DNA of 64,000 nucleotides from the NCBI RefSeq assembly GCF_021325795.1, contig NZ_JAHPZX010000001.1, positions 682,001 through 746,000 on the forward strand, in the 5' to 3' direction. Below are positions 25,992 through 34,904 of this stretch, one piece after another. The stretch's first letter is position 1. Each line of letters begins with the position of its first letter. The position numbers and the translations under genes are program-made. The DNA is from Bordetella sp. LUAb4. Lineage in GTDB: Bacteria > Pseudomonadota > Gammaproteobacteria > Burkholderiales > Burkholderiaceae_B. The notes beneath the pieces were generated by a model, which worked only from the letters and a program-made list of their open reading frames with translations, did no database searches and was not told the DNA's origin.

Positions 25992-26822
25992 ATGAAGAAG
26001 CCCGAACTCACGGCGCCCGCCGGCGCCTGCGATTGCCATATCCATATCTACGAACTGCAGCGTTATCCGCTAGCGTCGACCGCTACGTTCGGGCCGCCGC
26101 AGGCTTCGTGGGACGACTATCTGCAAGTGCGTCATGCGCTGGGCCTGGCGCGCGCGGTCATCGTGCAAGCCACCGGCTACGGCTTCGACAATCGCTGCGC
26201 GCTGGAGGCCTTGGCGCTGTCGCAAGGTACCGCGCGCATGATCGCCACGCTGCGTGCCGATACGCCCATGGCCGAATTGCGCGACCTGCACGAGGCCGGC
26301 GTACGCGGGGTGCGCTTCATGATGATCCCCAATAGCGGTGGCGTCATGCAGTGGGACGATCTGCAACCCATGGCCGAGCGCATCGCCGAACTGGGTTGGG
26401 TCATCAACCTGCAATTGGACGGGCGCGAACTGCCCCAGTACGAGGAACGCCTGGCGGCCCTGCCCTGCCAGGTGAGTCTGGATCACAACGGCAAATACCT
26501 GACCCCGGTGGCGCCCTCGGATCCCAGCTTCCGTTCGCTATTGAACCTGCTGGAGCGCGGGCACGTCTGGGTCAAGCTGTCGGCGCCGTACGAAACCTCA
26601 CGCTCCGGCCCGCCTCATTACGACGACGTCAGCGCGCTTGCCAGCGCCTTGGCGGCGGCGAATCCGGATCGCTGCCTGTGGGCGAGCAATTACCCGCACC
26701 CGGGCCGCAAGGATCAGCCGGACAACGCGGCGATGCTGGATCTGCTGGCGCATTGGGTACCCTCGGAAGCGGACCGCCGCAAGATCCTGACGGACAATCC
26801 GGCACGCTTGTACGGATTCTGA
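25992..26822 (+). CDS. Amidohydrolase family 2 (PDC lactonase-like), altered metal/catalytic Asp
   Basis: A 276-residue TIM-barrel hydrolase similar to 2-pyrone-4,6-dicarboxylate hydrolase and sugar-acid lactonases. The first-strand motif CDCHIHIY gives His16 and His18, and His165 lies in LDHNGKY. The C-terminal motif, usually W-x-S/T-D-x-PH, reads WASNYPHP, so Asn233 (codon 26688-26690) replaces the conserved Asp. ATG 25992 (MKKPELTAPAG) fits the domain start and follows an AGGAA site; ATG 25944 is the alternative. Last gene of the TRAP operon; it probably opens a lactone produced by the dehydrogenase. Confidence 0.85.
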   Translation: MKKPELTAPAGACDCHIHIYELQRYPLASTATFGPPQASWDDYLQVRHALGLARAVIVQATGYGFDNRCALEALALSQGTARMIATLRADTPMAELRDLHEAGVRGVRFMMIPNSGGVMQWDDLQPMAERIAELGWVINLQLDGRELPQYEERLAALPCQVSLDHNGKYLTPVAPSDPSFRSLLNLLERGHVWVKLSAPYETSRSGPPHYDDVSALASALAAANPDRCLWASNYPHPGRKDQPDNAAMLDLLAHWVPSEADRRKILTDNPARLYGF

Positions 26823-26960
26823 GGGAGGCCCGCCCGAAGGGTGGTTGCGACCACGCGTTGTGGCGGTGGTGGCGGTGGCAAGACTTGGCCGGCTTGGTGG
26901 GACTGGCGGGGCCCGGCGGGACGTGGCATGCCTGGTCCTTTTATTTTCTTCGACCGCAGC

Positions 26961-26984
26961 AAGGTGTCCCCCAGGGGACACCTT
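26961..26984. repeat. Palindromic repeat, copy 1 (GGTGTCCCC type)
   Basis: AAGGTGTCCCC-CA-GGGGACACCTT-like inverted repeat of 24 bases in the gap after the amidohydrolase gene. A second near-identical copy starts 61 bases later. The form resembles the short dispersed palindromes seen between genes in beta-proteobacteria. Confidence 0.75.
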
Positions 26985-27021
26985 GAACCTCAACCCTCTC
27001 TTTTCCTTTCCCCATCCCGCC

Positions 27022-27046
27022 AAGGTGTCCCCGCAGGGGACACCTT
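27022..27046. repeat. Palindromic repeat, copy 2 (GGTGTCCCC type)
   Basis: A 25-base palindrome with arms AAGGTGTCCCC and GGGGACACCTT around GCA. It can form a strong hairpin and, paired with copy 1, a larger structure. It may stop or protect the upstream transcript. No T run follows. Confidence 0.75.
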
Positions 27047-27186
27047 GAATCCTCCAAACTGTACATATTTTGTACAACCAAAAACCATCACCCAACATTT
27101 AGCAGGGAATACCCTAGGAATTCTCCACCGCACCCTTGAGTTATAAATCGTCTTGTACTTTTTATGTATATCCACAAGGCGATGTG

Positions 27187-28086
27187 ATGAAGATTGCGAT
27201 TCTGGGTTGCGGCGAGGTTGGCCATTGCTATGCACAGGCATGGATGGCCGCCGGGCACACCATACAGGCCGTATGCGAACTGCGGCAGGACGAGGACATG
27301 CAGGCGCGCGTCCAGTCCTACGGCGCCACCTTGCACCCTGCCCCCGGCCCCTGGCTGGCCGATGTCGACCTGGTCGTGTCCGCGGTATTCGGCCACGCCG
27401 CCCTGCACGTAGCCGAACAAGCCCTGCCGCACTTGCGCGCCGACGCACAATACGCGGACTTCACCACCGCCAGCGCCGGCGACATGCGCGCGGCGGCCGC
27501 GGTCGCCGCGCGTCACGGCATCCCGTTCACCGATGTAGCCATCATGGGCGCCATCGTGCTGCTGGGCGCACGCACACCTTTGCTGTGCGCGGGCACCGGC
27601 GCCGAAGCGGTCGCGCGCTTTGCCACCGACAGCGGTGCGCCGGCGCGTGCCATCCCCGGTGAAGCAGGCGACGCCGTGCGCCTGAAACTCCTGCGCAGCA
27701 TCATGACCAAGGGCATGGAAAGCCTGACCGTCGAGTGCCTGGTCGCCGCGGAAAGCATGGGCTTGCGCGATGCGCTCTACGAAGTGCTGTCGGATATCGA
27801 CCGCACGCCGCTGACGGCCTTCATGGATTCCTTCCTGCGTTCGCACGTGCTGCATGCGCAGCGCCGCCTGGCCGAGGTGCAGGAAGCGCGCGACCAACTG
27901 ACCGACGCCGGCCTGCAGCCGCTGGTGCTCAATGGCGTCGAAAGCCTGTTCGCCCGCACTTCCCAAGGCATCGCGGCGGCGCAAGCCGCGGCCGGCGGCA
28001 AGCCGCTGGACATCCCCGACACCGTATCCGCGCGCCTGGCCTGGCTGACGACGCTCGCGCGGCAAGACTCCGCCCCCCCGGCATAA
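27187..28086 (+). CDS. NAD(P)-dependent dehydrogenase with DUF1932 C-terminal domain
   Basis: A 299-residue protein of the 6-phosphogluconate/3-hydroxyisobutyrate dehydrogenase fold. It begins MKIAILGCGEVGHCYAQAWMAAGH, a Rossmann GxGxxG motif (residues 8-13), and the C-terminal helical domain has the DUF1932 phrase KLLRSIMTKGMESLTVECLVAAE with the likely catalytic Lys. The start at 27187 was chosen for this strand-first beginning; the frame opens earlier. It is grouped with a Bug binding protein and an RraA-like aldolase, implying oxidation of a hydroxy acid in a catabolic route. Confidence 0.85.
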   Translation: MKIAILGCGEVGHCYAQAWMAAGHTIQAVCELRQDEDMQARVQSYGATLHPAPGPWLADVDLVVSAVFGHAALHVAEQALPHLRADAQYADFTTASAGDMRAAAAVAARHGIPFTDVAIMGAIVLLGARTPLLCAGTGAEAVARFATDSGAPARAIPGEAGDAVRLKLLRSIMTKGMESLTVECLVAAESMGLRDALYEVLSDIDRTPLTAFMDSFLRSHVLHAQRRLAEVQEARDQLTDAGLQPLVLNGVESLFARTSQGIAAAQAAAGGKPLDIPDTVSARLAWLTTLARQDSAPPA

Positions 28087-28128
28087 GCCGCAAGACACCC
28101 CACAAGAAAAACACGAGAGAGGAAGACA

Positions 28129-29106
28129 ATGCGATTTCTGAAAAACCTGGCCGCCGCAACGGCGCTGACCCTTTGCGCGCTACCCGCCCTGACCGCCCAC
28201 GCCGCGGACCTGGCCGGCGCGCCCACCACCTTCATCTCGCCGTTCCCTCCCGGCGGCGGCACCGACATGCTCACCCGCATGGTCAGCAACGCCATCGGCC
28301 AGAACACCCACTGGAATATCGTCGTGGAAAACAAGCCCGGCGCCGGCGGCAACCTGGCCCTGGACGCCACCGCGCGGGCGCGCCCGGACGGCCACACGCT
28401 GGTGATGGCGCAGACCGACAACATCGTGCTCAACCCCTGGCTCTATACCAAGCTGACCTATGACGTGTTCAAGGACTTCCGTCCGGTCGGCCTGGCCGCG
28501 TCTTCGCCCAGCGTATTCGTGGTGCTGCCCGAATCGCCGTACAAGAACATCGCCGACGTGGTGAAGGACGCCAAGGCCAAACCCGGCCAGATCTCGCTGG
28601 GCATCCCCGGCATCGGCGGCAGCGGCGACCTGCTCGGCCACCTGTGGGGCAAGGCCGCCGGCATGCAATTGATGCATGTGCCTTATCGCGGCTGGGGCCA
28701 GGCTTTCCCCGACTTGATGAGCGGCCGCATCGCCGTCTACACCGGTTCGGTCGCCACGCTGCTGCCGCAGATACGTGGCGGCAAGGTGCGCGCGCTGGCC
28801 GTGGTGGCGAAGGAACGCTCGCCCGCCCTGCCGGATGTGCCCACCTTCACGGAAAGCGGCTTCAAGGGGATTGATCAGACCATCTGGTGGGGCCTGTTCG
28901 CGCCGGGCAAGACGCCGGATGACGTCATCAAGACGCTCAACACCGAATTGAACAAAGCCCTGACGCAGCCCGAACTGGTACAGAAGCTGGAAGAAGCCGG
29001 CTACAGCGTCATGAAGGGCACACCGGATGACCTTGCCAAGCAACTGCAGGCCGACCATGACGTCTTCGGCAAGGTGGTGCAGGACGCCGGTATTCCGAAG
29101 CAATAA
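28129..29106 (+). CDS. Bug family periplasmic binding protein (tripartite tricarboxylate type)
   Basis: A 325-residue TctC/Bug protein. It has a Sec signal peptide (residues 1-24, ending AHAAD) and the family phrases FISPFPPGGGTDMLTRMV, VENKPGAGGNLALDATARARPDGHTL and MHVPYRGWGQAFPDLMSG. Bug proteins are greatly expanded in Bordetella and bind carboxylates or amides. No TctA/TctB membrane partner is adjacent, as is usual for orphan Bugs, so it may use a distant permease or act as a sensor. A GAGAGGAAG site precedes the ATG. Confidence 0.93.
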   Translation: MRFLKNLAAATALTLCALPALTAHAADLAGAPTTFISPFPPGGGTDMLTRMVSNAIGQNTHWNIVVENKPGAGGNLALDATARARPDGHTLVMAQTDNIVLNPWLYTKLTYDVFKDFRPVGLAASSPSVFVVLPESPYKNIADVVKDAKAKPGQISLGIPGIGGSGDLLGHLWGKAAGMQLMHVPYRGWGQAFPDLMSGRIAVYTGSVATLLPQIRGGKVRALAVVAKERSPALPDVPTFTESGFKGIDQTIWWGLFAPGKTPDDVIKTLNTELNKALTQPELVQKLEEAGYSVMKGTPDDLAKQLQADHDVFGKVVQDAGIPKQ

Positions 29107-29267
29107 GCCCTAACCGCAGGACACCTGCGTTCCGAAGCAATAAGACGTACCGTATCCGCGCACGGCCCCGGTGCGCACCACCAACCGTATTGAGGAACGT
29201 TCCTCGATTCCCACTGCGAAAGTGGCATCGAGGAAGCTTTCTTTCTATCCCCCCGTCAGGAGTCGTC

Positions 29268-29939
29268 ATGATTGGATTCGCCATCAATCCCCGCCAACGC
29301 GCCGTCAGCGCGGAGGCCGTTGCGCGTTTTCGCGCCATCCCCGTCGCCAACGTCAGCGACTGCATGTCGCGCATGAGCGCCGGTGGCGCGCGCTTGCGTC
29401 CCATGCACAATGGCGCGCCCATGGCGGGACCGGCCTTGACCGTACGTTGCCGGCCGGGCGACAACCTGCTGGTGCACAAGGCGCTGGACCTGGCCGTGCC
29501 TGGCGACGTCATCGTGGTCGATGCCGGTGGCGATCTGACCAATGCCATCATCGGTGAAATCATGGCGGCTTATGCGGCGACGCGCGGCGTGGCCGGCATC
29601 GTGATCAACGGTGCCATCCGCGACGCCGGCACCTTGCGGCAGGGCGCGCTGCCGGTCTATGCGGCCGGCGTGACGCACCGTGGTCCCTACAAGGATGGCC
29701 CCGGCGTCATCAACGGCACCGTTGCGCTGGACGGCATGACCATCGAACCGGGTGACCTGATCCTGGGCGATGACGATGGCCTGCTGTGCGTGCCTTACGA
29801 CCAGGTGGAAGCGCTGTATCAAGCGTCCAGCGCCAAACACAAGGCGGAACTGGAGATGCTGGCGCAGATCGCCGCCGGCAAGCTGGACACATCCTGGATA
29901 GACGCCCGCCTGGCCGCCCAGGGGTGCAAGTTGAAATAA
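29268..29939 (+). CDS. RraA-like aldolase (4-hydroxy-4-methyl-2-oxoglutarate / CHA aldolase family)
   Basis: A 223-residue protein of the RraA fold. The active-site motif GIVINGAIRDAGTL (Arg-Asp pair) and the early ANVSDCMSRM segment match class II pyruvate aldolases such as LigK/GalC rather than the RNase E inhibitor. Such enzymes cleave 4-carboxy-4-hydroxy-2-oxoadipate or HMG-type acids to pyruvate. ATG 29268 follows AGGAG by 5 bases. Together with a PDC-lactonase-like gene 3 kb upstream it hints at a meta-cleavage or sugar-acid pathway. Confidence 0.85.
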   Translation: MIGFAINPRQRAVSAEAVARFRAIPVANVSDCMSRMSAGGARLRPMHNGAPMAGPALTVRCRPGDNLLVHKALDLAVPGDVIVVDAGGDLTNAIIGEIMAAYAATRGVAGIVINGAIRDAGTLRQGALPVYAAGVTHRGPYKDGPGVINGTVALDGMTIEPGDLILGDDDGLLCVPYDQVEALYQASSAKHKAELEMLAQIAAGKLDTSWIDARLAAQGCKLK

Positions 29940-30352
29940 GGCCGAGGGCTGGGGCTGGGGCTGGGGTCAGCGTCAGCGTCAGCGCCAGGGTTGGTGAACT
30001 CCAGCGCGTCATCGGCGTGGTGCGCAAGTGTATGGCGAGGCCGTCCATGACTCGCTGTCGGCGAGCGTGCGCCAAGACTCGGAAAAAAACAGGAGGGGAA
30101 GAGAAAAATTTTTCTCTTTCTCTTTTTCTTTTTAAAGCCGCGCCCGCACATACCACCGCCCAGTCATACCACCGCCCGGTCATATCACGCCCGGCCATGC
30201 CACCGCCAGGTCATGACACGACCTGGACATCGCACAGCCCAGGTGCAGCCACGAGGGCGGTAGCCCAAGAAGGGGAGCGATGGGGGACCTCCCCCATTTA
30301 AAAACAACCCCCCGTTTGAACAAACGCCGGATCCCAGCCCGCGTACATCCCC
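29940..30352. other. Repeat-rich intergenic region
   Basis: About 413 bases between convergent genes. It begins with a 6-base tandem run, GGGCTG x3 then GGGTCA/GCGTCA/GCGCCA (29946-29987). It also has a 16-base palindrome GAGAAAAATTTTTCTC (30101-30116) followed by a pyrimidine run, which could act as a terminator, and repeated CCACCGCC/GGTCAT words (30140-30215). No coding frame is convincing. Confidence 0.5.
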
Positions 30353-31021
30353 TCAGCCCGGTTCGCCAACCTCCCGATTCACCTTCCGTTGTCCGCGAAA
30401 CAACAGATGGGTCGCGGATAGATGAAAGCGCATGGCGGTTTCGGCATGCGCCGCATCGCCCGCCCGCAGGGCCGCGATAATGTCGCGATGATGCTCCACG
30501 CTGCGCAGCATGTCTTCGCGGCTGTAGAAATAGAAGGAGCCGATGATGATGGGCAGGTCGAGCAGACTGTCCACCAGCGAACGCACCCGCGCCGATTGCG
30601 CGGCCGCCAGCAAGGCATGATGGAAGCGGTTGTTGAGCTTCTGTACCTGGTCCACATGGTCGGCGTCATCCGACTCGGCGGCGTCTTTCATGCCTTGATT
30701 GATGACTTCCAGTTCATCGATCTGCGCCGGCGTCGCGCGTTGCGCGGCCACGCGCGCAGCGTAGGGTTCCAGCAGCAGCCTCAGCTCGAATGCCTCGTCG
30801 ATGTCGCGGTCCAGCCACCCCAGCACCACGGTGCCGCGCCGGCCATCGCGCTTGACCAGGCCGTCGGATTCCAGACGCTCGATGGCCTGGCGCACCGGCG
30901 TGCGGCTGACGTCCAGCTCCTGCGCGATGTGCTCCTCGCGCAATTTTTCGCCAGGCAGGAAAGCGCCGGCCATCAGGCGGCGGCGTAACTCCCCATAAAC
31001 CAGGTCGCGGGCGCTGGGCAT
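30353..31021 (-). CDS. GntR family regulator, FCD type
   Basis: A 222-residue FadR-type regulator. The winged helix lies at about residues 8-72 (LREEHIAQELDVSRTPVRQAIERLESDGLV) and an FCD helical domain follows, with candidate metal ligands in NRFHHALLAAA and VEHHRDIIAALRAGD. It lies 11 bases after the amidase stop and is the last gene of the peptide-scavenging set on this strand, so it probably regulates that set. Confidence 0.92.
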   Translation of the reverse strand: MPSARDLVYGELRRRLMAGAFLPGEKLREEHIAQELDVSRTPVRQAIERLESDGLVKRDGRRGTVVLGWLDRDIDEAFELRLLLEPYAARVAAQRATPAQIDELEVINQGMKDAAESDDADHVDQVQKLNNRFHHALLAAAQSARVRSLVDSLLDLPIIIGSFYFYSREDMLRSVEHHRDIIAALRAGDAAHAETAMRFHLSATHLLFRGQRKVNREVGEPG

Positions 31022-31032
31022 CGGTGTTCGAA

Positions 31033-32643
31033 TCAGGAAGGCGTTGTAGAGCCGCCGACTATACCTGAAGGGGAAAGAAGCAGAGGGACATCAGGACCGC
31101 GCTGGGCCGTGGCGCCGGCCGGGCCGTCGACGGGCGTCGACGCGGCGTTGCCAGCGAGTGGCGCATCCAGGATGGGCTCGAAGCGCAGCCCCATCGACTG
31201 CTCGAAGGCATAGGCCAGCCCCAGCAGGCGCCCCTCGTCATGAGGCGCACCCATGAAGGACACGCCGATGGGTACGCCCGCGCGTGCCCGGCCTGCCGGC
31301 ACACTGATCTCCGGCAAACCGGCCGCGCTGGCGACATACAAGGCGGCATAAGGATTGCCGGGATACTCGACGTAGGACGGATCAGGCTGGTCATAACGCG
31401 GCGACGCCGGGCAGGACAGCGTGGGAAACACCAGGGCCGCCAGATCGTCCTGCCGCATCCGATGCGTCAACGCGGAACGAAAACCCGCCAGAGCAGCCTG
31501 CCCCCGTGCCCGCTGTGCCGCCGTCTGTTCACGCGCGGCTTCCAACGCGCGATGCATGCCGGCCAGCGTGCGCGGATTGACCGGATGCGTCGGGCACGCG
31601 GCCGACCACGCGGTCCCCGCATCGACCAATTGCGCCATGGTGGCCGGCGCGGCGCCGATACTCTTGCCCAGGTACTCATCCAACTGCGCCGGCCACTCGG
31701 CATCCGCCAACGGACCCAGCAAGACCCCATGCAGCGTCGTCGCCGGCGTGGGCAAGCGCACGGGCACCAGGGTCGCGCCCAGATCGCGCAAACGATCCAA
31801 TGCCTGTCCCAGGACGGCCTGGACCTCATCATCTTCGCCGGGAAAATCCGTAACCACGCCGATACGTTGGCCCTGCAAGGCTTGCGTATCCAGCGCTCGC
31901 AGATATTCCTCGCGCTCGCCTCCCGGCACCGCGCAGACCATGCCACGCAACAGCACGGCCGCGTCGCGCACGCAACGCGCCAGCGGCCCCACCGTGTCGA
32001 AGGACAAGGCCAGCGGCAACACCCCATCCACCGGAACCAGGCCCACGGTGGGACGCAAGCCCACCAGACCCGCCACGCAAGCCGGTGCACGCACCGATCC
32101 AAAGGTGTCGGTGCCCAGGGCCGCGGCCGCGAACCCCGCCGCCACGGCCGCGCCGCTGCCGCTGCTGGAACCGGCGGCATTGCGCGCGCGGTTGTAGGGA
32201 TTCAGCGTCAGCCCCGCCAGCGAACCATAGCCATAGCGCCCATTGGAGCAAGCGAACTCCGACATATTGGTCTTGCCCAACACGATGGCGCCGGCCTGGC
32301 GCAGGCGCCGCAACACCCGGGCGTCGCGCGCCGGCTGATGTTCGCGCAATAAAGCCGATCCCGCCGTGGTCGGCAGGCCGGCCAGATCGATATTGTCCTT
32401 CACGACGATAGGAATGCCATGCAAAGGCCCCCGCACCAGGCCGTTGGCCCTTTCCTGGTCCAACTGGCGGGCCTGGGCCCGCGTGTCATCGCACAGCCAG
32501 GTCATGGCATTGATGCCCGCGCCATGCTTGTCGTGCGCGGCGATGCGCAGCAAATAGGCGTTGGTCAATTGCTCGGACGTCATCTCGCCGCGGCCAAGGG
32601 CGGCGCCCAACTCGAAAATATTCTGGCTCAGCGGATCGTGCAC
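31033..32643 (-). CDS. Amidase (amidase signature family)
   Basis: A 536-residue amidase signature enzyme that hydrolyses C-N amide bonds. The triad is visible: Lys in IPIVVKDNID, Ser of the Gly/Ser-rich loop AAGSSSGSGAAVAAG, and the cis-Ser in GTDTFGSVRAPA. In the last motif a Phe occupies the first Gly of the common TGGS oxyanion loop, an unusual variant. The start is GTG 32643, chosen because GAGGAG (32654-32649) stands 5 bases upstream; the longer frame has no such site. It sits with a peptide importer, so the substrate may be a peptide amide or N-acyl amino acid. Confidence 0.88.
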   Translation of the reverse strand: MHDPLSQNIFELGAALGRGEMTSEQLTNAYLLRIAAHDKHGAGINAMTWLCDDTRAQARQLDQERANGLVRGPLHGIPIVVKDNIDLAGLPTTAGSALLREHQPARDARVLRRLRQAGAIVLGKTNMSEFACSNGRYGYGSLAGLTLNPYNRARNAAGSSSGSGAAVAAGFAAAALGTDTFGSVRAPACVAGLVGLRPTVGLVPVDGVLPLALSFDTVGPLARCVRDAAVLLRGMVCAVPGGEREEYLRALDTQALQGQRIGVVTDFPGEDDEVQAVLGQALDRLRDLGATLVPVRLPTPATTLHGVLLGPLADAEWPAQLDEYLGKSIGAAPATMAQLVDAGTAWSAACPTHPVNPRTLAGMHRALEAAREQTAAQRARGQAALAGFRSALTHRMRQDDLAALVFPTLSCPASPRYDQPDPSYVEYPGNPYAALYVASAAGLPEISVPAGRARAGVPIGVSFMGAPHDEGRLLGLAYAFEQSMGLRFEPILDAPLAGNAASTPVDGPAGATAQRGPDVPLLLSPSGIVGGSTTPS

Positions 32644-32808
32644 GGCGTCTCCTCGATTTCGCCCGCCTGCCGACAAGGGGCGCGCTGCATTGCTTAACGG
32701 CAGCGGAGCCAAGCAATTAACTCAGTAACCACCCGATTTTCTCAAGACAGAGTATTCCTGATGCGGATGGCGTGTCCGCATCGATATCCGCATCGATATA
32801 AGCATGAC

Positions 32809-33822
32809 TCATCTGAAATGACATGCCACCCACTGCGTCGCGCCCGTGGCATGCCCGTCAAGCGCCTGCCCGCCGGCGGGGCGCGGTGACAGCACCGGCC
32901 GCTCCTGCTTGCAGATGTCCTGCGCCAGCGGGCAGCGCGTATGGAAGCGGCAGCCGCTGGGCGGATTGGCCGGGCTGGGCGGGTCCCCCCGCAGCAGAAT
33001 GCGCTGGCTGCGCACGTGTGGATCGGGCACCGGCACCGCCGACAGCAGAATCTCCGTATACGGATGGCGCGGCTGCGCGAACAGCGTCTGGCGATCCGCC
33101 AGCTCGACCACCTGGCCCAGATACATCACCGCCACGCGATGACTGATGTGGCGCACCACGGCCAGGTCATGGGCCACGAACAGGTAGGCGATGCCGAACT
33201 CCTGTTGCAGATCGGTCAGCAGATTGATCACCTGCGCCTGCACCGACACGTCCAGGGCCGACACCGGCTCGTCGCATACGATCAGCTTGGGTTGCAGCGC
33301 CAGGGCGCGTGCGATGCCCAGCCGTTGGCGCTGTCCGCCCGAAAACTCGTGCGGAAACTTCTTCATGGCTTCGGGCCGCAGACCCACTTTGGCAAACAGC
33401 CAGGCCACCCGTTCGGCGCGTTCCCGCGCGCCATGGCCCTGCGTGCCGCTGAAATTGCGCATGGGCTCGGCCACGATGGCACCGGCGGTCATGCGCGGAT
33501 TGAGCGAAGCGTAAGGGTCCTGGAAGATGATCTGCATGTCGCGCCGACGCTCGCGCATCGTCGCGGTATCCAGCTGGGCGATGTCCTCGCCATCCAGTTT
33601 CACCGATCCCGAGGTCGGCTCTATCAGCCGCAGAATCGATTTGCCGGTGGTGGTCTTGCCGCAACCGGACTCACCCACCAGGGCCAGGGTTTCGCCACGC
33701 TCGACGTCGAAGGACACGCCGTCCACCGCCTGTATGGTCGGTCGCTTGCGGCCCAGCCAGCTGGTCGATCCGGCGTAATGCTTGACCAGGTCACGCACCT
33801 GCAGCAAAGGAACGCCACTCAT
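32809..33822 (-). CDS. Peptide ABC transporter ATP-binding protein, DppF type
   Basis: A 337-residue ATPase with Walker [14 protein letters not shown], signature [15 protein letters not shown] and Walker [15 protein letters not shown]. The C-terminal oligopeptide-transporter domain has a Cys cluster for an Fe-S site ([14 protein letters not shown]...). The start at 33822 overlaps the preceding ATPase stop (ATGA). With DppD, C, B and A homologues it forms a full peptide importer. Confidence 0.93.
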   Translation of the reverse strand: MSGVPLLQVRDLVKHYAGSTSWLGRKRPTIQAVDGVSFDVERGETLALVGESGCGKTTTGKSILRLIEPTSGSVKLDGEDIAQLDTATMRERRRDMQIIFQDPYASLNPRMTAGAIVAEPMRNFSGTQGHGARERAERVAWLFAKVGLRPEAMKKFPHEFSGGQRQRLGIARALALQPKLIVCDEPVSALDVSVQAQVINLLTDLQQEFGIAYLFVAHDLAVVRHISHRVAVMYLGQVVELADRQTLFAQPRHPYTEILLSAVPVPDPHVRSQRILLRGDPPSPANPPSGCRFHTRCPLAQDICKQERPVLSPRPAGGQALDGHATGATQWVACHFR

Positions 33823-34892
33823 GCCATCGCTCCTTCCAGGCTGTCCGCCGCCACACGCTCGGCCTCGAAACACGCGACGACATGATCGCCACCCACGCTG
33901 CCCGGGCTGCCCGAACCGCCCACGCCGCCTGCGCTACCCGCGCTCCCCAAGCTCCTCAACGCCGGTGTCTCCCGGCGACAGCGTTCGGTGGCATAGGTAC
34001 AGCGCGGCGCGAAGCTGCAGCCCGCGCCCAACTGCGTCAGCGGCGGCACCATGCCGGGAATCTCCGTCAGGCGTTCCGCGCTGTTCATCGACGGCATGGA
34101 GGCCATCAAGGCGCGGGTATAGGGATGCAGCGGATGGTCGAACAGGTCCGCCACCGAGGCTTCCTCCACCTTGCGTCCCGCGTACATCACCACCACGCGC
34201 TGGCACGATTCGGCGACCACGCCTAGGTCGTGTGTAATCATGACGATGCCCATCCCCAGCTTCTCCTGCAGGCCGCGCAGCAGGTCCAGGATCTGGGCCT
34301 GGATGGTCACGTCCAAAGCCGTGGTCGGCTCGTCCGCGATCAGCACCTCCGGATTACAGGCCAGCGCCAGCGCGATCATCACGCGTTGGCGCATGCCGCC
34401 GGACAGTTGATGGGGATACTCCAGGACGCGGCGCTGCGGCTCGGCGATCTGCACCAGGCGCAGCATTTCGGTGGCGCGTGCCATGGCTTCGCGCTTGCCC
34501 ACCTTCTGATGCACCATGACCGTCTCGGCGATCTGCCGACCCACGGTCAACACGGGATTCAGCGAAGTCATCGGCTCCTGGAAGATCATGGAGATGCGGT
34601 TACCGCGGATGGCGCGCATCTGCTTTTCGGTCAGGTCCAGCAGATTGGTGCCGCGATAGCGCACCTGGCCGCTGGCGAAGCGCGCCGGCGGCATGGCCAG
34701 CAGCCGCATGATGGACAGCGCGGTGACGCTCTTGCCGCAGCCCGATTCACCCACCACGCCCAGGGTCTGGCCGGCGCGCACCTGATAGGACACGCCATTG
34801 ACGGATTTCACCGTACCGCCCACGGTATCGAACCAGGTCGACAGGTTGTCCACTTCCAGCAGGACCGGCGCGGACGAGAGATCTTCGGTCAT
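33819..34892 (-). CDS. Peptide ABC transporter ATP-binding protein, DppD type
   Basis: A 357-residue ATPase. It has Walker [14 protein letters not shown], the segment [23 protein letters not shown], signature [15 protein letters not shown] and Walker [14 protein letters not shown]. Its Cys-containing C-terminal region ([14 protein letters not shown]) is followed by a Gly/Ser-rich linker ([19 protein letters not shown], repetitive) that is longer than usual. Located 12 bases after the permease gene and coupled to the partner ATPase. Confidence 0.93.
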   Translation of the reverse strand: MTEDLSSAPVLLEVDNLSTWFDTVGGTVKSVNGVSYQVRAGQTLGVVGESGCGKSVTALSIMRLLAMPPARFASGQVRYRGTNLLDLTEKQMRAIRGNRISMIFQEPMTSLNPVLTVGRQIAETVMVHQKVGKREAMARATEMLRLVQIAEPQRRVLEYPHQLSGGMRQRVMIALALACNPEVLIADEPTTALDVTIQAQILDLLRGLQEKLGMGIVMITHDLGVVAESCQRVVVMYAGRKVEEASVADLFDHPLHPYTRALMASMPSMNSAERLTEIPGMVPPLTQLGAGCSFAPRCTYATERCRRETPALRSLGSAGSAGGVGGSGSPGSVGGDHVVACFEAERVAADSLEGAMA

Positions 34893-34904
34893 GTCCCACC
34901 TCCC

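Larger units (their letters stand above)
26823..27186. other. Intergenic region with repeat pair before the DUF1932 dehydrogenase
   Basis: This 364-base gap holds a short run of GTGGCGGTG-like repeats (about 26860-26880), the two palindromes, and then an AT-richer stretch (27050-27180) that probably carries the promoter of the downstream plus-strand operon. No gene is supported. Confidence 0.5.

Noticed and set aside
27136-27186. Longer start for the DUF1932 dehydrogenase
   Set aside because: The extra 17 residues are not family-like, and the Rossmann strand starts right at the ATG at 27187.
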